Part shown: positions 18,993 to 28,469 of the stretch, piece by piece | How the letters are laid out: each line of letters opens with the position of its first letter | Position numbering within the stretch: position 1 is the stretch's first letter | NCBI GenBank assembly: GCA_945931665.1 | Contig: CAMEPL010000006.1 | Span: forward strand, 1 to 59,020 | Source of the DNA: an uncultured Clostridium sp. | GTDB lineage: Bacteria; Bacillota; Clostridia; Peptostreptococcales; Peptostreptococcaceae | Direction of reading: 5' to 3' | DNA length: 59,020 nucleotides | Position numbers and translations under genes: made by a program | The notes under the pieces: model-generated | What the model was told of the DNA's origin: nothing | What the model saw: the letters and a program-made list of their open reading frames with translations, nothing else | Database searches by the model: none

Positions 18993-21351
18993 TATATTAA
19001 TATTTGATGGTGCAATGGGTACAATGCTTCAAGGAAAAGGCCTACAAACTGGTCAAAATCCTGAAGTATTTGGATATGAAAATCCAGAGATATTAGTTGA
19101 AATACATAAGGAATATTATGAAGCAGGAGCAAATGTTGCGACTACAAATACTTTTGGGTGTAACGAGTTAAAGTTACCGCAAGGGTATGAATTAGAAAAA
19201 ATAATCGATTCAGCAGTAAAAGCTGCTAAAAAAGCAGCCTCTTTAGTAGATAACAGAAATCAAAAATATGTGGCTTTGGATATCGGACCAATAGGTGAGA
19301 TGTTAGAACCAATGGGTACACTTAGCTTTGATAAAGCTTATGAAATATTTAAAAGACAGATGGTACAAGGTGAAAAATCAGGTGCAGACATAATCGTAAT
19401 AGAGACTATGATGGATTTATATGAAATAAAAGCTGCATTACTAGCTGCAAAAGAAAATACAAATCTACCTGTTTTTTGCACTATGACTTTTGATGAAAAT
19501 GGAAGAAGTTTCACAGGATGTTTACCAGAGAGTATGGTAGTTACATTGCAGGGATTAGGAGCAGATGCAGTAGGTGTAAACTGTTCATTAGGACCAGATT
19601 TATTACTATCAATAGTAGAAAAGATAATTACAAGATCAACTGTACCAGTAATGGTACAAGCTAATGCAGGTTTACCATGTATCAAGTGTGGTGAAACTGT
19701 ATATGAAATGACAGCAGAGCAATTTTTAGATGGTGCATCTAAGTTTGTGAAAATGGGTGCAAAAATTATAGGCGGATGTTGTGGTACAAATCCAGAATTT
19801 ATAAAAGCTTTAGCACAAAATATAAAAAATATAGAAGTTAAACCTCTAGAAAAAAATCTAGAATGTGTGGTTTGTTCTCCATCAAAATTTGTTGAGATAA
19901 CAGGACCAACAGTTATGGGTGAGAGGTTAAATCCAACAGGAAGAAAACCTCTACAAGATGCATTGATAAGTGGTAATTTAGATTATGTAGTTAGTCTAGG
20001 TCTTGATCAAGTTGAGGAAGGTGCGGAAATATTAAATATGAACGTAGGGCTTCCTGAAATAGATGAAAAGGCCATGATGCCTAAAGTTATAAAGACGTTA
20101 CAAGAGATTATAAACGTACCGATACAAATTGATTCATCTAATGCAGATGCATTAGAACAGGGTCTTAGATATTATAATGGTAGAACAATTGTAAACTCTG
20201 TAAATGGAAAAGAAGAAGCCTTAAATAAAATACTTCCATTAGCTAAAAAATATGGTGCTGGCTTAGTTGGATTGACATTAGATGAAGCTGGAATACCTAA
20301 AACTGCACAAGGTAGATATGAAATAGCTAAGAAAATTGTTGAGAGAGCAGAAAGCTATGGCATAAGAAGACAAGATATATTCATAGACTGCCTATCTTTA
20401 ACTGTATCAGCTCAACAAGAAGAAGCGATGGAAACTATAAAAGCTATTAGAATGGTTAAAGAGAATTTAGGATGCAAAACTATTTTAGGAGTTTCTAATA
20501 TATCATTTGGAGTTCCTAACAGAAAAGCATTAAATTCAACATTCTTAAACTTAGCATTAGGTGCTGGTCTTGATTTAGCTATAATCAATACAGCAGAGTC
20601 TGTTATGATGGAATCTATGTATGCTTATAGAGTAATAAACAACATAGATAAAGGTTGTGAAAAATATATACAAAAATACATGGATGTTCCAAATTCATTA
20701 ACTAATAAAACATCAAACAATAATCAAAAAGATATGTCTTTAGATATGCTTGTGGAAAGAGGTTTAAAAGAAGAAACAAAAGAATTAACATATAAATTAC
20801 TTGAAGAATATGATGGACATTATATTTTAGATGAAATGTTAATACCTGCACTTGATAAAATTGGAGTAAAATATGATAGAGGAGAAATATTCCTTCCTCA
20901 AATGATTCAAGCAGCTGAAACAATAAAAGTTGCTTTAAATATTATAAAAGATAAATTAAATGCTAATATCGATAATACGAATGATACAAAAGGTAAAATA
21001 ATAATTGCTACAGTAAAAGGTGATATTCATGATATAGGTAAAAATATTGTAAAAATAATGCTAGAAAATTATGGATATAAAGTTATAGATTTAGGAAAAG
21101 ATGTTCCAATAGAGACAGTAGTAGAAACTGCTAAAAAACAAAATATTAAGTTAATAGGATTAAGTGCATTAATGACAACAACTGTACAGAATATGAAGGA
21201 TACAATACAAGCTATAAGGGATGCTGGAATTGATGCAAAAGTTATAGTTGGGGGTGCAGTTTTAACAGAAGAATATGCTAAAAAAATAGATGCAGACTAT
21301 TATGCAAAAGATGCAAAAAGCTCTGTTGAGATAGCAAAACTGACTTTTTAA
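18958..21351 (+). CDS. metH: Cobalamin-dependent methionine synthase lacking the activation domain
   Basis: ILIFDGAMGTMLQ, IGGCCGTNPEFI, GPTVMGERLNPTG, GDIHDIGKNIV motifs; start 18958 overlaps the upstream gene. Confidence 0.93.
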   Translation: MVVEVKQYIQDNILIFDGAMGTMLQGKGLQTGQNPEVFGYENPEILVEIHKEYYEAGANVATTNTFGCNELKLPQGYELEKIIDSAVKAAKKAASLVDNRNQKYVALDIGPIGEMLEPMGTLSFDKAYEIFKRQMVQGEKSGADIIVIETMMDLYEIKAALLAAKENTNLPVFCTMTFDENGRSFTGCLPESMVVTLQGLGADAVGVNCSLGPDLLLSIVEKIITRSTVPVMVQANAGLPCIKCGETVYEMTAEQFLDGASKFVKMGAKIIGGCCGTNPEFIKALAQNIKNIEVKPLEKNLECVVCSPSKFVEITGPTVMGERLNPTGRKPLQDALISGNLDYVVSLGLDQVEEGAEILNMNVGLPEIDEKAMMPKVIKTLQEIINVPIQIDSSNADALEQGLRYYNGRTIVNSVNGKEEALNKILPLAKKYGAGLVGLTLDEAGIPKTAQGRYEIAKKIVERAESYGIRRQDIFIDCLSLTVSAQQEEAMETIKAIRMVKENLGCKTILGVSNISFGVPNRKALNSTFLNLALGAGLDLAIINTAESVMMESMYAYRVINNIDKGCEKYIQKYMDVPNSLTNKTSNNNQKDMSLDMLVERGLKEETKELTYKLLEEYDGHYILDEMLIPALDKIGVKYDRGEIFLPQMIQAAETIKVALNIIKDKLNANIDNTNDTKGKIIIATVKGDIHDIGKNIVKIMLENYGYKVIDLGKDVPIETVVETAKKQNIKLIGLSALMTTTVQNMKDTIQAIRDAGIDAKVIVGGAVLTEEYAKKIDADYYAKDAKSSVEIAKLTF

Positions 21352-21400
21352 AAAATAATGTGGAAATCAAGTATAAAAGTGTGTTAAAATATAAAAGATA

Positions 21401-21434
21401 TTTAAGGGGAACAAATTTATTTTTTCCCCTTAAA
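21401..21434. terminator. Hairpin after metH
   Basis: TTTAAGGGGAA / TTCCCCTTAAA 11-bp arms. Confidence 0.6.
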
Positions 21435-21535
21435 TAATGTAGCAAAATATGCTACTATATTGAATATAGGTCATTAATCTAGAAATTTATATAAATTTTA
21501 ATTAATGATGTTAAATTAAAAATTTCTCGTCAACA

Positions 21536-21566
21536 CAAAAAGAGGCTATGTAATAGCCTCTTTTTG
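21536..21566. terminator. Bidirectional terminator between metH and chromate transporter genes
   Basis: AAAAAGAGGCTAT / ATAGCCTCTTTTT. Confidence 0.85.
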
Positions 21567-21578
21567 TTTTGCAAAAAT

Positions 21579-22145
21579 TTAAAATGATAATAAAACTCCA
21601 ATTACTGCTGACAGTGCAATATATACAACTGGATGTTTATTTGTATATTTTATTAAAAAGAACAAAATAAACCCAAAAATAATTGATTTAAAATTAAATA
21701 AATCTATAAATTTTGAAGTTATATTATATTTATCTAAATAAAACATAGTTATTTCTACAACACCCCAACAGGCTCCAACAATTAAACCAGTTGAAGTTGG
21801 ACGCATTGTATGAAAAACAGCTTCTACATATGGATTTTGTTTGAATTTCTTTAAGAACTTAGAAATAATAACAATTATAAAAATTGCTGGAAAAACTAAT
21901 CCCAAAGTAGCTACTATTGATCCTGCTACGCCTGATACTGAAAAACCGACATAGGTAGCCATGTTTACACCTAAAGGTCCTGGGGTAGACTCAGAAACAG
22001 CTATCATATTAGTTAAATCATTTTTTGTAAACCATTTAGTAGTTTCGGCTATGTTATATAAGAATGGCATTGTAGCAAGACCACCGCCAACGGCAAAAAG
22101 CCCTGTTTTAAAAAATTCGAAAAACAATCTAATAAGTGTTAACAT
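21579..22145 (-). CDS. Chromate transporter (short ChrA half)
   Basis: FFKTGLFAVGGGLATMPFL, SESTPGPLGVNMATYVG motifs. Confidence 0.9.
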   Translation of the reverse strand: MLTLIRLFFEFFKTGLFAVGGGLATMPFLYNIAETTKWFTKNDLTNMIAVSESTPGPLGVNMATYVGFSVSGVAGSIVATLGLVFPAIFIIVIISKFLKKFKQNPYVEAVFHTMRPTSTGLIVGACWGVVEITMFYLDKYNITSKFIDLFNFKSIIFGFILFFLIKYTNKHPVVYIALSAVIGVLLSF

Positions 22146-22687
22146 TCCTCTTTACCTCCCCTAAATTTATAAATTAGAGCACCTATAATACCGGAAATAA
22201 CAATATAAATAATAGGAGATAGGCTTGTAACTATTGATAGTATTGAAACTGCTATAAAAATAGCTAAAGTTAATTTATCTACTACAGATTTTTTGGCAAG
22301 TTTAATGATTGCATTTAAGATTAATACACATACACAAACTCGAACACCATTAAATGCATGGATTACGACTGGTAAGTCTGCAAAATTCGTTAAAAATGCA
22401 GCTATAAGTGTAATTATTATGACTGATGGTGTTATTACTCCTAAAGTGGCAATAATACCTCCTATAATGCCTGCTATTTTGTATCCTATAAAAGTAGCAA
22501 CATTAACCGCTATAACTCCAGGAGTACACTGACCAATAGCGTAATAATCCATTAGTTCTTCCTCTGTTGCCCATTTTTTATTTTCAGCAACTTCCCTTTG
22601 TAATATTGGTAACATGGCATAACCTCCACCGAATGTTAATCCTCCAATTCTTGCAAAAGTCAAAAATAAGTCGAGTAAAATATTCAT
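22139..22687 (-). CDS. Chromate transporter (short ChrA half)
   Basis: FARIGGLTFGGGYAMLPILQREV, IGQCTPGVIAVNVATFIGYK motifs; 7-nt overlap with the next gene. Confidence 0.9.
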   Translation of the reverse strand: MNILLDLFLTFARIGGLTFGGGYAMLPILQREVAENKKWATEEELMDYYAIGQCTPGVIAVNVATFIGYKIAGIIGGIIATLGVITPSVIIITLIAAFLTNFADLPVVIHAFNGVRVCVCVLILNAIIKLAKKSVVDKLTLAIFIAVSILSIVTSLSPIIYIVISGIIGALIYKFRGGKEEC

Positions 22688-22861
22688 ACCTTAAAATCCC
22701 CTTCCTGAATTTTATATGAAAATTTTAGCATAGTTATATATATATTAAAAATATATAATAAATATAGATAATATATTTTTTTTGTATAGATATATAAATT
22801 TAAACTTTATTTAGTTTTTGCAACGAATATAAAAATATACTTATTAAAATGGGGGATAGAT

Positions 22862-23737
22862 ATGGATATAAAACAACTTATAAATTTTATAACAATTGTA
22901 GAAGAAGGAAATATAACTAAGGCAGCCCAAAAGCTACATATATCTCAACCGCCTTTGAGCAATCAACTAAAAGCGTTAGAAAAAGAGTTGGGAGTAAAAC
23001 TAGTTGAAAGAGGAAGTAGAAAAGTAACGCTTACTGATGTTGGAAATCTTTTATATAAAAGAGGAAAGGATATAATAAGTGTCTATGAATCTACTTTACA
23101 TGAGGTTGAGGATTTTAAATTAGGAATAGAGGGTGTAATAAAAATAGGTGCAGTATCTACTTGTAATCAATTTATTCCAAATCAACTTATATCTCCATAT
23201 TCACAACAATATCCCAAGGTTAAATTTGAATTATATGAAGGCAATACATATGAGGTTATTGATATGATAGAGAGAGGTATTGTGGACATAGGAGTAGTTC
23301 GAACACCTTTTAATAGCCATGATTTAACTTGTATAAATTTAAGAACAGAACCCATGGTTGTTGTAGTGGGTAAAGATAGTAAAAAATTTGAATTCAAAAA
23401 AGAAAAGTTAACATTAAAAGATTTAGCAGAAAAACCGATTATAATCTACAGACGATATGAGAAATTAATAATGCAGGAATTTAGAATCAATAACATGAAA
23501 CCTAATATTTATTGTTTAAATGATGATTCCAGAACTACAGTGGCATGGGCACAAGCAGGACTTGGGGTAGGTATTGTTCCAAAATCTATTATTGATGATT
23601 CAAATAAGGAAATAGATGTTTATGAGCTTGAAGAAGAGGGACTAAAGACAGAAATTTTAGTAGCATGGCTTGAGAATAAATATTTATCTAAAAGTGCAAG
23701 GTATTTGTTGAATATGATTAAAGATAGGGACTTTTAA
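22862..23737 (+). CDS. LysR family transcriptional regulator
   Basis: N-terminal HTH (FITIVEEGNITKAAQKLHISQPPLSNQLKALEKELGVKL); divergent from the chromate transporter pair. Confidence 0.95.
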   Translation: MDIKQLINFITIVEEGNITKAAQKLHISQPPLSNQLKALEKELGVKLVERGSRKVTLTDVGNLLYKRGKDIISVYESTLHEVEDFKLGIEGVIKIGAVSTCNQFIPNQLISPYSQQYPKVKFELYEGNTYEVIDMIERGIVDIGVVRTPFNSHDLTCINLRTEPMVVVVGKDSKKFEFKKEKLTLKDLAEKPIIIYRRYEKLIMQEFRINNMKPNIYCLNDDSRTTVAWAQAGLGVGIVPKSIIDDSNKEIDVYELEEEGLKTEILVAWLENKYLSKSARYLLNMIKDRDF

Positions 23738-23811
23738 TTAAAAAATTTTTTATATTAGTTTTTTATGAAACTTATATAAAGAGAAAAAATTATATTTAGT
23801 AGATAAATTAG

Positions 23812-23857
23812 AAAGGTGATATATCGAAATTTATTTTAATTTTGATATATCACCTTT
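23812..23857. terminator. Bidirectional terminator between convergent genes
   Basis: AAAGGTGATATATC / GATATATCACCTTT 14-bp arms. Confidence 0.85.
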
Positions 23858-23902
23858 AATTCTATAAACTTTTATTTAGTTAATACATTATTTAATAGCC
23901 TA

Positions 23903-25129
23903 TTAAAATGCCCAGTTTCCGTCTTTAAATATTTGAATTTCTTCGCCATCATGAGTGATACCAACGATGTCTAAATCAGCAGAACCAACCATAAAATCTA
24001 CGTGAGTAAGGCTGTCATTTATTCCATATTTATCGAAATCTTCTGCAGCAATATCATTTCCACCTTCTATGCAAGAAGAATAAGCAGAACCTATTGCAAA
24101 ATGACAAGAGGCATTTTCATCATATAATGTGTTGTAGAATACTGTATTAGTATCAGAAATTGGAGAAGAGTAAGGAACTAATGCAATTTCACCTAAGTAG
24201 TGAGAACCTTCATCTGTCTCAATTAAGTGTCTTAGAGTTTCTTCTCCTTCTTTAGCAGTAAAATCAACTATTCTACCTTTTTCAAATTTTAATACAAAGT
24301 CATTTATAACATTTCCGCCATAAACAAGTGGTTTTGTACTAGCAAGTGTTCCATTTACACCATATTTATGAGGTAAGCAGAATATTTCCTCTGTAGGCAT
24401 ATTTGGATTGAATTCGATGCCGTTTACATCTTTTTCACTTCCACTTTCCCAAATATGTCCTTCTGGCATTTCTACAGTTAAATCAGTTATCTTAGATTTA
24501 TATTTTAATGTTTTGAACTTTTTACTATTTAAGAAATCAGTTTTTTCTTTAAGATTTTCATTATGCTCTTTCCATGCTTGAATTGGGTCATCTGTAATTC
24601 TAGAACATTTAAATATTAATTCCCAAAGGTTGTTCATTGCCTCTTGTTCAGAAACATTAGGGAATATTTTTCTTGCCCATGCAACAGTAGGTATAGAAAC
24701 GATACTCCATCTACATTTATTAGTTAAAGTATATCCACGCCATTCTTTTAAAGCTTGACCTGATACTTTTTGATATTCAGCAATTCTTTTTGGGTCAACA
24801 TCTTTTAATAAATCAGGATCTTGTGCATATATAGTTAAGAATGCACCACCTTCTTTTGCTATATCAAGGTATTGTTCAGAAATCCATCTAGGGAACTCTT
24901 CAAAAGCTTCATCAGGAGCATTTAGATATTTGATTAGGTTGCATTTTTCATCAGACCATTCTATATGAACATTTTTAGCTCCAGCTTTGTAGGCTTCTTC
25001 CACAACATATCTTACATATTCAGCACATTCAATAGGTGTTCTTACAAGTAGCGTTTGTCCAGGTTGTATATTTACTCCAGTTTTAACTGCTAATTCTGCA
25101 TATTTTTGTAATTTTGAATTAAAATCCAT
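23903..25129 (-). CDS. Aminopeptidase, M29 family
   Basis: Sequence pattern of AmpS/AmpII: VKTGVNIQPGQTLLVR, MPTEEIFCLPHKYGVNGTLASTKPL, EIALVPYSSPI, GSAYSSCIEGG, THVDFMVGSADLDIVGI. Confidence 0.92.
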   Translation of the reverse strand: MDFNSKLQKYAELAVKTGVNIQPGQTLLVRTPIECAEYVRYVVEEAYKAGAKNVHIEWSDEKCNLIKYLNAPDEAFEEFPRWISEQYLDIAKEGGAFLTIYAQDPDLLKDVDPKRIAEYQKVSGQALKEWRGYTLTNKCRWSIVSIPTVAWARKIFPNVSEQEAMNNLWELIFKCSRITDDPIQAWKEHNENLKEKTDFLNSKKFKTLKYKSKITDLTVEMPEGHIWESGSEKDVNGIEFNPNMPTEEIFCLPHKYGVNGTLASTKPLVYGGNVINDFVLKFEKGRIVDFTAKEGEETLRHLIETDEGSHYLGEIALVPYSSPISDTNTVFYNTLYDENASCHFAIGSAYSSCIEGGNDIAAEDFDKYGINDSLTHVDFMVGSADLDIVGITHDGEEIQIFKDGNWAF

Positions 25130-25431
25130 ATAAAAACTCCTTTCAATATTATGTATTATTAAGCATATAATATTAAGTTTAATTCTCTAAATAATTACTC
25201 CTAAATTATACCATTGTATTTATACAAAATAATGGTTTTCTTGTTATTTATTTATTATTATATTTAATAAAAAATATATACTAAAACACCCAGTTTGGAA
25301 TTAAAAATATTTAGGGAAATTTAATAGTTTGAATACTTTAATTTGTGCATTAAAAAGCATATAATATTAACATATGACGTAGTTATAAATTATAGATTAA
25401 ATAATATAATAAATTTAACAGGAGGTAATGG

Positions 25432-26232
25432 ATGGAGTTATATGATGCTATTTTCTATAGAAAATCTATAGAGTTTTATTCGACAAAACCAATAACAGAA
25501 TCTTTAATGAAAGAAGTAAAAAAATTATGCAGTAATATAACTTATCTAAATTCAAATTTAAATATAAAAGCTCATGTAATAGATAGAGGACATTTGATTA
25601 ATTTTTCAACAAGAAATAAGATTCAAATAAAAGCTCCTCATTATATACTAATAACTAGTAATAAGGGGGAAAATTATCTAGAGAATATAGGCTATGCATT
25701 ACAAAGTGTTACTTTAGAAATGGCATGCTTAGGATTAGGAACGACATGGCTAAAATGTATGCTAACTAGAGATGAAGTGGAAGAATTTGTTAATTTAGAT
25801 AAAATAAAAGATAAAGATGAATCTGAAATAGAATATCCTCAGGCAATAATAGCATTTGGATATCCTCAAGAAGGAGAAGCATTATTTAGATCATCATCAG
25901 CTATACATGATAGACATAAAATGAAACACATATGTAAAACATATGATGAAAAATGGTTCAACGCTTTAAATGCTTTGAGAGTTGCACCATCAATCAATAA
26001 TTGTCAACCATGGACATTAGAAGAGAGAGAAAATGGATTTGACTTATTTGAAAATGAACATAAAAAAAGATTGGAATTAGATAAATATAGTAAAATCAGT
26101 ATGGGTATTGCATTAAAACATTTTGAAATAGGATGCGAACATGATAATATAAATATTGAATATAGAAAATTTGATGTGCAAGATAAAAGAAGAAAAGTAT
26201 ATTTTATAAGTATTTTAGAAAAATCTATGTAG
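25432..26232 (+). CDS. Nitroreductase family protein
   Basis: FYRKSIEFYSTKPI start, LEMACLGLGTTWL, LRVAPSINNCQPWTL motifs. Confidence 0.75.
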   Translation: MELYDAIFYRKSIEFYSTKPITESLMKEVKKLCSNITYLNSNLNIKAHVIDRGHLINFSTRNKIQIKAPHYILITSNKGENYLENIGYALQSVTLEMACLGLGTTWLKCMLTRDEVEEFVNLDKIKDKDESEIEYPQAIIAFGYPQEGEALFRSSSAIHDRHKMKHICKTYDEKWFNALNALRVAPSINNCQPWTLEERENGFDLFENEHKKRLELDKYSKISMGIALKHFEIGCEHDNINIEYRKFDVQDKRRKVYFISILEKSM

Positions 26233-26273
26233 ATTTAAAAACATTATTCATAAAAATCATATTTAAACAAAGG

Positions 26274-26301
26274 TTGACATATGGATAAATAAGTGTAATA
26301 A
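26274..26301 (+). promoter_or_regulatory. Promoter of the pyr operon
   Basis: TTGACA 26274-26279, 16-nt spacer, TAATAA. Confidence 0.6.
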
Positions 26302-26341
26302 TCTATATAAGCTATGCAAAATTTAAATAAAACTTTAAATT

Positions 26342-26478
26342 ATTCCAGAGAGAATATAAAGTAATTTAGAAGAGTATTGTATTTAGGGGAGACGTATAAA
26401 CATACAAGGGATAAGTCTACCTAAACATATATGTTAAGATTATTTATACCTCTGGTTAATTACTAGAGGTTTTTTTTA
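26342..26478 (+). promoter_or_regulatory. First PyrR-type attenuator (degenerate binding loop) with terminator
   Basis: TTCCAGAGAGAAT loop-like sequence; ACCTCT..AGAGGTTTTTTTT terminator; CCAGAG can pair with CTCTGG. Confidence 0.65.
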
Positions 26479-26514
26479 TATATAAAATAAAAACATAATA
26501 AAGTCTTTTAAAAT

Positions 26515-26611
26515 AGTCCAGAGAGGCTGATAAAGATACTTCATAGTTAACGTATTTAGTTATTTATGTATACAAAGTCCTTATACCTCTATGGTGTAAG
26601 GGCTTTTTTTA
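26515..26611 (+). promoter_or_regulatory. Second PyrR-type attenuator with canonical binding loop and terminator
   Basis: AGTCCAGAGAGGCT (26515-26528) is the canonical PyrR loop; AGTCCTTATACC..GGTGTAAGGGCTTTTTTT terminator. Confidence 0.9.
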
Positions 26612-26643
26612 AAGTAAGGCTTTATTAAGAAGGAGAGTATGAA

Positions 26644-27360
26644 ATGATAAAAGGGAAAGAAAAGTTAATAGTAGCTATTGACACAGACGACTTTGATAAA
26701 GCTAAAGATTTAATTGATCAACTAGAAGATAGTGTAGACATATTTAAAGTAGGATTAGAACAATATGTTGCTACAAAGGGGAGAACAGTGGAATACCTAA
26801 AAGAAAAGGGCAAAAAAATATTCCTTGACCTTAAATTCCACGACATACCAAATACTATGAAAAGTGCAGTAAAAGCTGCTGTTAAAGATAATGTTTGGAT
26901 GATGACAATACATGTTTCAGACTTTGAAGGAATGAGACAATGTGCAGAAATAGCAAAAGAAGAAGCGGAAAGATTAAACATTGAAAAACCAATAATAGTA
27001 GGAGTTACAGTTTTAACTTCATTAAGTAATGAAGACTTGCAAGATATTGGTTGCAATATGACAACTGAAGAATTAGCTATAAAAAGAGCAAAATTAGCTA
27101 AGAAATCAGGAATAGATGGAGTTGTATGTTCGGCTAAAGAAGTAGATAAAATAGTTGAAGCTTGTGGAAAAGATTTCGTAACTGTATGCCCAGGAATAAG
27201 ACCGCAATCAGCTGCAGTAGGAGATCAAAAAAGAGTTGTTACTCCAGCTCAAGCAATTCAAAATGGAGCACATTATATGGTAGTTGGAAGACCAATAACA
27301 CAAGCTGAAAATCCAAAACAATCAGCGATAGAAATAGTTAAAGAGATTGAAAACGTATAG
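26644..27360 (+). CDS. pyrF: Orotidine 5'-phosphate decarboxylase
   Basis: VAIDTDDFDKA, FLDLKFHDIPNT, VCPGIRPQ, VVGRPIT motifs. Confidence 0.95.
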   Translation: MIKGKEKLIVAIDTDDFDKAKDLIDQLEDSVDIFKVGLEQYVATKGRTVEYLKEKGKKIFLDLKFHDIPNTMKSAVKAAVKDNVWMMTIHVSDFEGMRQCAEIAKEEAERLNIEKPIIVGVTVLTSLSNEDLQDIGCNMTTEELAIKRAKLAKKSGIDGVVCSAKEVDKIVEACGKDFVTVCPGIRPQSAAVGDQKRVVTPAQAIQNGAHYMVVGRPITQAENPKQSAIEIVKEIENV

Positions 27361-27372
27361 GAGGGAAGTTAT

Positions 27373-28431
27373 ATGAAGGCAAGATTAATATTAGAAGACG
27401 GTACTGTTTTTAATGGTAAAGCATTTGGTTATTTAGAAGAATCTGTTGGGGAAGTAGTATTCAATACTTCTATGACTGGATATGGGGAAGTATTAACAGA
27501 CCCTTCTTATTATGGACAAATCGTAACTATGACTTACCCATTAATAGGAAACTATGGAATCAACTTAGAAGATATACAATCAAAAAACGTATGTGTCAAA
27601 GGATTTATCGTTAGAGAAAAAAGTGACACACCTAACAACTTTAGAAATGAAATGAGCTTAGACGTTTATTTAAAACAAAATAAAATAATCGGTCTTGAAG
27701 GAATAGATACAAGAGCATTAACAAAAATCCTTAGAAATCAAGGAACAATGAGAGGTATAATAACAATCGACGAAAATGCTACACTTGAAAGTGTTCAACC
27801 TAAGTTAGAAAAATTCGATAATACATATGCAGTTTATGATGTTTCAAGAAAAGAAAAAGAATACTACCAAGGTAGTGGTGTAAAAGTGGCTGTTATGGAT
27901 TATGGTGTAAAACAAAACATAATAGACAACTTTATAAAAAGAGGTTGTGATGTAACAGTATATCCTGCTACTACAACTGCAGAAGAAGTATTAAACGATG
28001 ATCCAGATTTAATATTCTTATCAAATGGACCTGGGGACCCAGACGATTTAGATGAGATAGTAGGAAATGTTAAGAAAATGATAGGCAAAAAACCTATAGT
28101 AGGTATATGCTTAGGACACCAAATTTTAGCTAGAACTTTCGGTGGAAAAACTGGAAAACTTAAATTTGGACACAGAGGTGGAAACCATCCTGTAAAAGAT
28201 TTCGAAGAAAATAAAGTATTTATAACTGCACAAAACCACGGTTACTATGTGTGTGAAGTGCCAGAATGCATGGAAGTAACTCAAATCAACTTAAACGACA
28301 ACACAGTTGAAGGTATGAGACATAAAGAATTACCGATATACAGCGTACAATATCATCCAGAGGCTTGCCCAGGACCAAAAGATAGTGAATATGTATTCGA
28401 TAAATTCTTAGATGTATTAAACAATAAATAA
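27373..28431 (+). CDS. carA: Carbamoyl-phosphate synthase small (glutaminase) subunit
   Basis: FLSNGPGDP, GICLGHQI, QYHPEACPGP motifs. Confidence 0.97.
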   Translation: MKARLILEDGTVFNGKAFGYLEESVGEVVFNTSMTGYGEVLTDPSYYGQIVTMTYPLIGNYGINLEDIQSKNVCVKGFIVREKSDTPNNFRNEMSLDVYLKQNKIIGLEGIDTRALTKILRNQGTMRGIITIDENATLESVQPKLEKFDNTYAVYDVSRKEKEYYQGSGVKVAVMDYGVKQNIIDNFIKRGCDVTVYPATTTAEEVLNDDPDLIFLSNGPGDPDDLDEIVGNVKKMIGKKPIVGICLGHQILARTFGGKTGKLKFGHRGGNHPVKDFEENKVFITAQNHGYYVCEVPECMEVTQINLNDNTVEGMRHKELPIYSVQYHPEACPGPKDSEYVFDKFLDVLNNK

Positions 28432-28469
28432 TTAGAACGTTATAAGTATTTTGTGAAGGAGAAAAAATT

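Noticed and set aside
21579-22687. Chromate resistance island or horizontally acquired metal module
   Set aside because: Paired short ChrA genes with a divergent LysR regulator are common in Firmicutes; no mobility genes or composition shift were noticed.
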